Below, one piece after another: positions 26,475 through 32,474 of a stretch of 32,474 bases of DNA (position 1 is the first letter of the stretch; every line of letters begins with the position of its first letter). A model generated the notes under the pieces. The model was not told the origin of the DNA. It searched no databases and saw only the letters and a list, made by a program, of their open reading frames with translations. Both the position numbers and the translations under genes were made by a program. Where the stretch lies: assembly GCA_947488765.1 (NCBI GenBank), contig CANLAE010000020.1, positions 1 through 32,474 of the forward strand, given 5' to 3'. This stretch comes from Chitinophagaceae bacterium (lineage in GTDB: Bacteria > Bacteroidota > Bacteroidia > Chitinophagales > Chitinophagaceae).

Positions 26475-26831
26475 AAAATAGTCGTTTTTAATTAATATCA
26501 GTATAAAATGCTGATTTTTTTTAAACAAATTGAAAGTAGAAACACTAAATTATTGATAAAAAGTTATAAAACAAAAAATTTTTAAAAAAATTTAAAATGT
26601 AACCGCTTTTTTAAGCGTTAACCTTTTGAACTTGAATTTTTATAACACAAAGGCACTAAGAATACAAAGATTTTCGTTGGGAGTCAGAAAGTCGGAGGTC
26701 CGAAGTCAGGAGCGTTAACATTTTCAACCTTTTGAAACTTCTTGAACTTACTAAACTATTAAACTCCATAAGCCACAAACCAAATAAATACAAAACTAAA
26801 AACTATATAACTACTAAAAGTCGGAAAATGT
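26475..26831. other. Intergenic region of degenerate repeats
   Basis: Upstream of the giant gene lies a short hairpin (ATCAG/CTGAT, near 26495-26515). From about 26620 the sequence is a patchwork typical of repetitive intergenic DNA: CTTTTGAACTTG, ACAAAGGCACTAAGAATACAAAG, then the 68-bp repeat at 26682. I see no credible gene. Confidence 0.5.
26682..26749. repeat. 68-bp direct repeat, left copy, beside higBA
   Basis: Matches 27523-27590 in the same orientation at 65 of 68 positions (three substitutions, no gaps). The first half consists of quasi-tandem 7-8 bp units of the AGTCCGA type; the second half is TTTTCAACCTTTTGAAACTT followed by CTTGAACTT. It lies 83 bp downstream of the higA stop. 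Confidence 0.85.
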
Positions 26832-27131
26832 TTATGCGGCATTACGACTGTAACGCTTGATTGCATTGAGTTCGGTCTTTTTAAGATTATTTTCTTCTTC
26901 AATATCAAAGTCGTCTTGTAAACCCAGCCAGAATTTTGCACTATTTCCAAAATATTTTGAAAGTCTTAAGGCAGTGTCTGCAGTAATGCGTCGATTTCCT
27001 TTGATAATTTCAGATATACGTGTTTGTGGAATACCAATGTCTTTGGAGAGCCGATAAGCACTTATTTCTAGCGGTATTAAAAACTCTTCTAAAAGTATTT
27101 CACCCGGGTGTATGTTTTTTAATTTTTTCAT
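26832..27131 (-). CDS. higA: HigA-family antitoxin (XRE-type)
   Basis: 99-residue antitoxin with a lambda-repressor-like helix-turn-helix. The family start IHPGEILLEEFLIPLEIS is followed by the HTH (YRLSKDIGIPQTRISEIIKG), NRRITADTALRLSKYFG and the characteristic SAKFWLGLQDDFDIE. It neutralises HigB and represses the operon. It begins 11 nt after the higB stop, so the order is toxin first, as usual for hig systems. The last ~15 residues (ELNAIKRYSRNAA) are a loose tail. Confidence 0.93.
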   Translation of the reverse strand: MKKLKNIHPGEILLEEFLIPLEISAYRLSKDIGIPQTRISEIIKGNRRITADTALRLSKYFGNSAKFWLGLQDDFDIEEENNLKKTELNAIKRYSRNAA

Positions 27132-27142
27132 GATTTAAAAAT

Positions 27143-27424
27143 TTAATGATAGTCTATTATCTGAACTTGCTCGGCATTACCATTATTCCATTTAAAAATT
27201 ATTCTCCATTGATTATTGATTCTAATGGAATAAAAATCTTTTAAATTCCCTTTTAACTTTTCAAGTCTGTTTGACGGTGGAATCATTAAATCATTCAGGT
27301 CTTGTGCGCTATTTAGCATTCTGAGCTTTCTACGAGCAATCTCTTGAATTTCTGTAGAAAAGCCTTTTATTCGCGCTCCTTCCCATATTTTTTTTGTTTC
27401 CTTATTACCAAATAAAATAATCAT
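27143..27424 (-). CDS. higB: HigB-family toxin (RelE/ParE fold mRNA interferase)
   Basis: 93-residue toxin of the RelE/ParE superfamily; HigB relatives cleave mRNA on the ribosome. Typical elements are the first strand ending IWEGARIKGFS, helix IQEIARRKLRMLNSA, then LNDLMIPPSNRLEKLKGN, the core YSIRINNQWRIIFKW with conserved Arg and the closing VQIIDYH with terminal His. The length matches the family (about 92). It is the first gene of the pair with a near-perfect promoter 24 nt upstream. Both genes are intact. Confidence 0.93.
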   Translation of the reverse strand: MIILFGNKETKKIWEGARIKGFSTEIQEIARRKLRMLNSAQDLNDLMIPPSNRLEKLKGNLKDFYSIRINNQWRIIFKWNNGNAEQVQIIDYH

Positions 27425-27448
27425 ACTATCGTCATACGTTACTTACGC

Positions 27449-27479
27449 CAAAGATAAGTAGTTGGTTTTAATTGGCAAA
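27449..27479 (-). promoter_or_regulatory. Promoter of the higBA operon
   Basis: On the minus strand -33 TTTG (27479-27476), exactly 19 nt, then -7 TATCTTTG (27456-27449); leader of 24 nt. The leader contains CGTAAGTAACG and ATGACGATAGT, half-site-like elements that HigA could bind. Confidence 0.65.
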
Positions 27480-27522
27480 AATTATTGAGAAGATGTTGGG
27501 GCGGTGGAGCAGAAAATTAGAA

Positions 27523-27590
27523 AGTCAGAAAGTCCGAGGTCCGAAGTCAGGAGCGTTTACCTTTTCAACCTTTTGAAACTTCTTGAACTT
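27523..27590. repeat. 68-bp direct repeat, right copy, beside higBA
   Basis: Same orientation as 26682-26749 with three substitutions. Together the copies bracket about 770 bp containing only higB, higA and the operon promoter. It lies 43 bp upstream of the -33 box. Confidence 0.85.
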
Positions 27591-27841
27591 CGAACGAAAG
27601 ATTCCTTGGTTCCTCGCAAATACGGAGAATTTGAGATGACAGATGGCAGTTGACAGAAGTAAAAAAATAACTAATAATATTTTCATCACAAGACTCAAAG
27701 CCACAAGGTTTTTTAAACTACTTTAACCCTTTCTACATCTTCAACCCTTTCAACTTCTAAAGCATTAAACCCAATACTAAAAGCTAAATAACAAAAAAAC
27801 TAAAACCTAATTCTCATAACTTTATTTCAGTAAATCAAATT
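27591..27841. other. Repeat-rich intergenic stretch before the GH13 gene
   Basis: No gene seen. The sequence contains further repeat-like fragments: GAGATGACAGATGGCAG at 27633, CACAAGACTCAAAGCCACAA, and CTTCAACCCTTTCAACTTCT near 27740, the last related to the TTTTCAACC part of the 68-bp repeat. The promoter of the amylase-like gene should lie in its right end; I cannot place it. Confidence 0.4.
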
Positions 27842-29113
27842 ATGGCTACACATTTCAATACAGTTGCATGGGCAGCAGGAGGCAGTATTTACGAAGTGAA
27901 TATCCGACAATACACGCCTGAAGGTACTTTCAAAGCGTTTCAACAACATTTACCAAGGCTCAAAGACATGGGTATCACCATCATTTGGCTGATGCCAATT
28001 ACCCCAATCAGCGAAGCAAAAAGACAAGGAAGTTTAGGCAGCTATTATGCTTGCAGCAGTTATACAACAATTAATCCTGAGTTTGGAACATTAGAAGATT
28101 TTAAAGAATTAGTAAGTGCAACGCATGATTTGGGTTTAAAAATAATTATTGATTGGGTAGCCAATCATACTGGTTATGATCATCACTGGACAGCAGAAAA
28201 ACCTGATTACTACATTAAAGATGAAGTTGGAAATTTCACAGAAAAAAATGGTTGGGAAGATGTCATTGATTTAGATTTTTCTAACCAAAATATGCAGTCC
28301 GAATTAATGAATGCCATGCAATATTGGGTGCGTGCATGCAACATTGATGGATTTAGATGCGATATGGCTCACCTAGTTCCATTAAGCTTTTGGAAAGAAG
28401 CAAGATTGCATTGCGATGCCGTTAAAAAATTATTTTGGCTGGCAGAATGTGAAGAGGAAAAATACCATGATGTTTTTGATGTAAGCTATAGCTGGGCTTG
28501 GATGCATGCAACAGAAAAATATTTTAAACACAATGGAACATTGCATGATGTGATAACTATTTTACATCAATATTCTCAGTATCCGCCTGGCAGTAAAAAA
28601 TTATTTTTCACTTCCAATCATGATGAAAATTCATGGAATGGAACGGAGTATGAAAAATTCAATGGCGCAGCAAAAGCATTGGCAGTATTCACTTGCACCT
28701 GGGATGGAATGCCGTTGATATATAGCGGACAAGAAAGTCCGAACTATAAACGGATTGATTTTTTCGACAAGGATTTGATACAATGGCAAGAGCCAATACA
28801 ACTGCATCAGTTTTACAAAGCCTTGTTATCATTGAATAAACACAAAGCAATAACACATGCCGAAACATTTATTTTGCCCGTAACAAACAATCAGGTGTTG
28901 GCATATTTCCGAAAAAAAGAGGAAGAAGTGGTGTTGGTATTGCTCAATTTATCTTCAGAATATAGAACAATTGTTGAGGTAAATCATGAATGGCTGAAAG
29001 GACCATTCACCAGTTTATTTTCAAAATTAACTTACCAATTTTCGGGCAACCAAACTTTTGAATTACAGGCAAATGAATACATTGTTTATCACCATCCTAG
29101 TTTGAAGATATAG
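27842..29113 (+). CDS. Cytoplasmic GH13 alpha-amylase-family glycosidase
   Basis: A 423-residue (beta/alpha)8 enzyme that acts on alpha-glucosidic bonds. All GH13 regions are present: region I DWVANH (104-109), region II GFRCDMAH (170-177) with nucleophile Asp174, region III AECE with acid/base Glu202, region IV FTSNHDEN (256-263) with transition-state Asp261. The N-terminus (SIYEVNIRQYTPEGTF) is the first barrel strand, with no signal peptide, so it acts on intracellular glucans such as glycogen-derived maltodextrins. The C-terminal ~100 residues form the usual beta domain (VVLVLLNLSSEYRTI). It is shorter than many amylases, with a small B domain. It precedes mutS by 63 nt on the same strand, though mutS has its own promoter box. 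Confidence 0.92.
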   Translation: MATHFNTVAWAAGGSIYEVNIRQYTPEGTFKAFQQHLPRLKDMGITIIWLMPITPISEAKRQGSLGSYYACSSYTTINPEFGTLEDFKELVSATHDLGLKIIIDWVANHTGYDHHWTAEKPDYYIKDEVGNFTEKNGWEDVIDLDFSNQNMQSELMNAMQYWVRACNIDGFRCDMAHLVPLSFWKEARLHCDAVKKLFWLAECEEEKYHDVFDVSYSWAWMHATEKYFKHNGTLHDVITILHQYSQYPPGSKKLFFTSNHDENSWNGTEYEKFNGAAKALAVFTCTWDGMPLIYSGQESPNYKRIDFFDKDLIQWQEPIQLHQFYKALLSLNKHKAITHAETFILPVTNNQVLAYFRKKEEEVVLVLLNLSSEYRTIVEVNHEWLKGPFTSLFSKLTYQFSGNQTFELQANEYIVYHHPSLKI

Positions 29114-29162
29114 TATTTAAATATTACAAAAAAGCTGCCAAAAAAAATAATTCAAACCCCGT

Positions 29163-29170
29163 TATATTTG
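29163..29170 (+). promoter_or_regulatory. -7 promoter box of mutS, next to the ATG
   Basis: TATATTTG ends 6 nt before the ATG at 29177. An in-frame TTG at 29168 lies inside the box, which argues against it as a start and for a leaderless or near-leaderless transcript. Confidence 0.5.
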
Positions 29171-29176
29171 CTTGAT

Positions 29177-31813
29177 ATGGCAAAAGCAGGTTCAGATTCT
29201 CCTATGATGCAACAGCACAAGGCTATTAAACAAAAATATCCTGATGCAATTTTATTGTTTCGTGTGGGAGATTTTTATGAAACCTTTGGTAAAGATGCCA
29301 TGACAGCATCAAGTGTATTAGGTATTACACTCACCAAAAGAAATAGTGGTGATGTTACCAGTATGGAACTTGCTGGCTTTCCGCACCATGCGCTGGATAC
29401 TTATTTACACAAGCTAGTAAAAGCGGGTCATAGAGTTGCCATTTGTGATCAGTTAGAAAATCCCAAAGATGCCAAAGGTGTTGTAAAACGTGGGGTTACA
29501 GAACTAGTAACGCCCGGCGTTGCTACCAACGATAAATTACTAGAAAACAACAGTAATAATTTTTTAGCAGCTTTACATTTTACGGAACAACAATTAGGCG
29601 TTGCATTTTTGGATATCAGTACCGGTGAATTTTTTGCAGCCGAAGGCAATGAAGAATACATTGATAAATTGCTGCAAAGTTTAAAACCTGCAGAGGTAAT
29701 TTTTCAGCGTAGTTATCAAAAACATTTCAAAGAAGTATTTGGCGTAAAATTTTATACGTACAATTTAGAGAGCTGGATTTTTGAAGAAGCATTTGCAACA
29801 GAAAGTTTACTCAAGCATTTTCAAACACATTCTTTAAAAGGATATGGCATTGAAAACATGCACTATGGCATTGTTGCAGCTAGTGCAATACTGTACTATT
29901 TAAAAGAAACAGAACATCCAAATCTGCAACATATTACTTCTATTCAAAGAATTGAAAAAGATGATTTTTTGTGGATGGATCGATTCACCATTCGTAATTT
30001 AGAAATATTAGGCGATGGTTCGGGCAATGGAAACAGTTTGTTAAAAGTGCTGGACAACACAGTTAGTCCAATGGGTGCAAGACTGCTGAAACGCTGGACT
30101 GTCATGCCTTTGAAGGATTTAACAAAAATTAATGAACGATTAAATACCGTAGAACATTTTATAAAAGATGTTGACAACAGAAGTAAATTAATACAAGCCA
30201 TCAAACAATGCGGTGATGTTGAAAGATTGGTAAGTAAAATTCCACTAAAGAAAATTAACCCACGTGAAGTAGTGCATTTGGCAAAGGGTTTGCAACAAGT
30301 TGCAATCATCAAAGAAATTTGTGCAACATCGGGAAATGCTTATCTACAAAGGCTTTCAGACAATTTGAATACTTGCAATTTCATTCTTGAAAAAATTCAA
30401 AAAGAAATTATTGAAGTACCACCAATTGCTGCAAGTAAGGGAGGCGTTATACAAACCGGTGTAAATACTGAATTAGATGAACTTAGAAAAATTGCAAGTG
30501 GAGGTAAAGAATACCTGATTAGTATTCAGCAAAGAGAAGCAGAAATAACAGGTATCAGCTCTTTAAAAATAAGCTTTAACAATGTTTTTGGCTATTATTT
30601 AGAAGTAACGAATGTGCACAAAAACAAAGTGCCCGAAACATGGATTCGCAAACAAACACTTTCCAATGCCGAGCGATATATTACACCCGAATTAAAAGAA
30701 TACGAAGAAAAAATAATTGGTGCCGAAGATAAAATTATTGCAATAGAGCTTGACCTGTATGATAATCTGGTATTGGCTTTACAAGATTACATTGCACCAA
30801 TACAAGTAAACGGAAATATTCTTGCAACTTTAGATTGTTTGATTTGCTTTGCAGAAAATGCATTGCAATACCAATACAAAAAACCGGAATTGCACAATGG
30901 TTTTGAATTGATTTTAAAAGACAGCAGACACCCTGTAATTGAAAGAAATTTACCACCCGGTGAGAACTATATTTCCAATGATATTTTGTTGAATAATGCC
31001 GATCAGCAAATCATTATTCTTACGGGTCCGAACATGAGTGGTAAGAGTGCTATACTCAGACAAACTGCACTCAATACTTTGATGGCGCACATGGGAAGTT
31101 TTGTTGCTGCAAGTAGTGCTTATATTCCATTAACAGATAAAATATTTACCCGTGTTGGTGCAAGCGATAATTTAAGTGGAGGAGAAAGTACTTTCATGGT
31201 AGAGATGAATGAAACGGCATCTATCATTAACAATCTTTCTTCAAGAAGCCTTATTTTACTAGATGAAATTGGCAGAGGCACTTCTACTTATGATGGCATC
31301 AGTATCGCATGGAGTATTGTTGAATACTTACACAATTCAGCTGCAGCTCCTAAAACATTATTTGCGACACATTACCACGAATTGAATGAGCTTGAAGAAA
31401 AATTGAGTCGTGTAAAAAACTTTCATGTTACCAACAAAGAAGTAGGCAACAAAATTATTTTCTTGCGTAAACTGGCTGCCGGAGGCAGCACCCATAGTTT
31501 TGGTATTCACGTTGCAAAAATGGCCGGTATGCCACCCGAATTGATTGAACGTGCCAATGATATTTTGAAGTTGTTAGAAGATGATAGAAGAGAGATGACA
31601 GATGACAGAAATCAGCTGATAGATACTAGCAAGCAAGCACTATCAACTGTTGTCAAAAATTTAAATACTCCCAAAATGCAGCTCTCTATTTTTGATGCAC
31701 ATTCACAAACTTTTGATGCTATCAGAAAAGTTTTAACGGACATGGACATCAATAGATTAACCCCCGTTGAAGCATTAATGAAATTGAATGAAATTAAAGG
31801 AATGTTGAAGTAA
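29177..31813 (+). CDS. mutS: DNA mismatch repair ATPase MutS
   Basis: Recognises mismatches and small loops and recruits MutL. From the ATG at 29177 it has 878 residues. The mismatch-binding domain carries the Phe-x-Glu motif in GDFYETF (Phe33, Glu35). Connector, lever (LLKRWTVMPL) and clamp domains follow. The ATPase domain has Walker A GPNMSGKSA (about residue 616 onward), the signature SGGESTFMVEM, Walker B LILLDEIGRGTSTYDG and the switch His in ATHYHEL. The helix-turn-helix dimerisation part (HVAKMAGMPPELIERANDIL) is followed by a linker that contains a repeat-like DNA segment (31592-31608), then the terminal MQLSIFD-type and NRLTPVEALMKLNEIK end. All catalytic residues are intact. Confidence 0.97.
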   Translation: MAKAGSDSPMMQQHKAIKQKYPDAILLFRVGDFYETFGKDAMTASSVLGITLTKRNSGDVTSMELAGFPHHALDTYLHKLVKAGHRVAICDQLENPKDAKGVVKRGVTELVTPGVATNDKLLENNSNNFLAALHFTEQQLGVAFLDISTGEFFAAEGNEEYIDKLLQSLKPAEVIFQRSYQKHFKEVFGVKFYTYNLESWIFEEAFATESLLKHFQTHSLKGYGIENMHYGIVAASAILYYLKETEHPNLQHITSIQRIEKDDFLWMDRFTIRNLEILGDGSGNGNSLLKVLDNTVSPMGARLLKRWTVMPLKDLTKINERLNTVEHFIKDVDNRSKLIQAIKQCGDVERLVSKIPLKKINPREVVHLAKGLQQVAIIKEICATSGNAYLQRLSDNLNTCNFILEKIQKEIIEVPPIAASKGGVIQTGVNTELDELRKIASGGKEYLISIQQREAEITGISSLKISFNNVFGYYLEVTNVHKNKVPETWIRKQTLSNAERYITPELKEYEEKIIGAEDKIIAIELDLYDNLVLALQDYIAPIQVNGNILATLDCLICFAENALQYQYKKPELHNGFELILKDSRHPVIERNLPPGENYISNDILLNNADQQIIILTGPNMSGKSAILRQTALNTLMAHMGSFVAASSAYIPLTDKIFTRVGASDNLSGGESTFMVEMNETASIINNLSSRSLILLDEIGRGTSTYDGISIAWSIVEYLHNSAAAPKTLFATHYHELNELEEKLSRVKNFHVTNKEVGNKIIFLRKLAAGGSTHSFGIHVAKMAGMPPELIERANDILKLLEDDRREMTDDRNQLIDTSKQALSTVVKNLNTPKMQLSIFDAHSQTFDAIRKVLTDMDINRLTPVEALMKLNEIKGMLK

Positions 31814-31991
31814 TTTATAGTCTACTCTATTCAATATTTTCATACTTGAAGTGAATCATTGATAATAAAATAAGTTAATTCAACAATATCAACCTAATTA
31901 AAAAAATACTGGAAAAATGTAGACAAATTTTTAGATACAAAAGTTAAAGTAACACTAAATAATTTAACAAAAACTGCATACTTTAAACCTA

Positions 31992-31999
31992 TAATTTTG
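31992..31999 (+). promoter_or_regulatory. -7 promoter box before the 49-residue ORF
   Basis: TAATTTTG matches TAnnTTTG, 16 nt upstream of the ATG at 32016. No TTTG is seen at -33. Confidence 0.4.
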
Positions 32000-32015
32000 A
32001 AATAAATATTTTAGT

Positions 32016-32165
32016 ATGATAAGCACATTTATTTTACAGATTCTAATATTTGGATTCTACTTATTAGTTGACTTTTTTGTTTTCAAATACTTTATTCATA
32101 ATAAAAAAGGACTAATTCAAATTCTTATTTCTAAATTCAAAGCTTACAAAAAAATTAATTCATAA
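32016..32165 (+). CDS. Possible 49-residue membrane-anchored small protein
   Basis: ATG at 32016, TAA at 32163-32165. The first ~26 residues are hydrophobic (FILQILIFGFYLLVDFFVF), followed by a basic, Lys-rich amphipathic part (HNKKGLIQ, SKFKAYKKINS). This suggests one membrane helix with a cationic tail. A -7 box is correctly placed. The surrounding DNA is very AT-rich, so chance hydrophobic codons are possible. I recognise no family; a type I toxin-like peptide is one option, but no antisense RNA is evident. Confidence 0.4.
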   Translation: MISTFILQILIFGFYLLVDFFVFKYFIHNKKGLIQILISKFKAYKKINS

Positions 32166-32282
32166 TTTTTAGACCCCCTTTTTCCAAAAAATTAATGAGT
32201 ATTAAACTATTGCTAGCTTAGATCAAAAAAATGAAAACCCCATAATTCAATATTTTATAAATTTTTATAAATAGCATAAAAA

Positions 32283-32310
32283 AACCGTTTCATCTTTCAA
32301 TGAAACGGTT
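32283..32310 (-). terminator. Terminator downstream of atpC
   Basis: Perfect 11-bp arms AACCGTTTCAT (32283-32293) and ATGAAACGGTT (32300-32310), 6-nt loop, followed on the minus strand by a run of T. It lies 27 nt after the atpC stop codon and probably ends an ATP synthase gene transcript. Confidence 0.88.
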
Positions 32311-32337
32311 AATATTATTTAATAAAGTATAAGAAAC

Positions 32338-32474
32338 TTATGCTTCCACAGCACCTTCTACCAAAACAGTTGCTTTGTTGTTTAATACTTCTACAAATCC
32401 GCTGTTGATGGTGTATTGTTCGGTGGCAGTTTTGCTGGTTAAAATTTTTATGTTGCCTTTGCCCAATGCACTTA
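32338..32474 (-). CDS. atpC: ATP synthase epsilon subunit, C-terminal part (gene runs off the window)
   Basis: Only the last 45 codons are in the window, ending TAA at 32340-32338. The visible protein ends GKGNIKILT, then INSGFVEVLNNKATVLVEGAVEA, matching the beta-sandwich domain of the F1 epsilon subunit (GGxxEVxxNxVTVLA pattern). The protein stops right after this domain, with no C-terminal helical hairpin, a short form found in Bacteroidota. The subunit couples the gamma shaft to the F0 ring. The gene start and its usual partner atpD lie beyond the right edge. Confidence 0.85.
   Translation of the reverse strand, partial: SALGKGNIKILTSKTATEQYTINSGFVEVLNNKATVLVEGAVEA

Noticed and set aside
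26759-26950. 63-codon frame overlapping the higA end
   Set aside because: Overlaps higA in another frame, lacks family features and lies partly in repeat DNA.
26682-27590. Insertion sequence or transposon ends around higBA
   Set aside because: The repeats are direct rather than inverted, and the enclosed DNA encodes no transposase.

Overview
The window comes from an AT-rich bacterial chromosome of the phylum Bacteroidota, most likely a Chitinophagaceae-type lineage (inferred). The evidence is a type IX secretion (T9SS) C-terminal sorting domain on a giant surface protein, a DUF3078 protein, Bacteroidota-style promoters (-33 TTTG, about 19 nt, -7 TAnnTTTG) in front of several genes, little sign of Shine-Dalgarno sequences, a split transketolase, and an ATP synthase epsilon subunit whose tail resembles the short Bacteroidota form.

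Region 1 (1 to about 5500) looks like the right end of an integrated mobile element. It holds a FISUMP/fibronectin lipoprotein, a GIY-YIG nuclease-like protein, a small ribbon-helix-helix-like protein with GTTAAC repeats beside it, a MerR-type regulator, a 50-residue protein and a large serine recombinase. The recombinase frame runs without a stop through a perfect bidirectional terminator and then antisense through a complete tRNA-Pro(TGG) gene. The left end of the element is not visible.

Region 2 (5.5 to 14.4 kb) is core chromosome: scpA, a DUF3078 protein, mscL, an EamA transporter, frr, a WecA/MraY-family glycosyl-phosphate transferase, the N-terminal half of a split transketolase without its partner, rlmN, and a PaaJ/PcaF-like thiolase. 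Several genes are bounded by clear hairpin terminators.

Region 3 (14.4 to 18.8 kb, minus strand) reads as one operon: a large secreted PIG-L/LmbE deacetylase-like protein, a 36-residue membrane protein coupled to it through TAATG, and a sodium:solute symporter with an unusual soluble insertion. The symporter gene overlaps the 3' end of the thiolase gene by 60 bp.

Region 4 (18.8 to 26.5 kb, minus strand) is a 2355-residue T9SS-exported beta-helix protein followed by a 62-residue protein with a PID-CTERM-like tail, ending at a strong terminator.

Region 5 (26.5 to 27.8 kb) is a HigB/HigA toxin-antitoxin pair flanked by 68-bp direct repeats (65 of 68 identical), within intergenic sequence built of degenerate short repeats.

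Region 6 (27.8 to 32.5 kb) has a cytoplasmic GH13 alpha-amylase-like enzyme, mutS, a likely 49-residue membrane protein, and the 3' end of atpC with its terminator.
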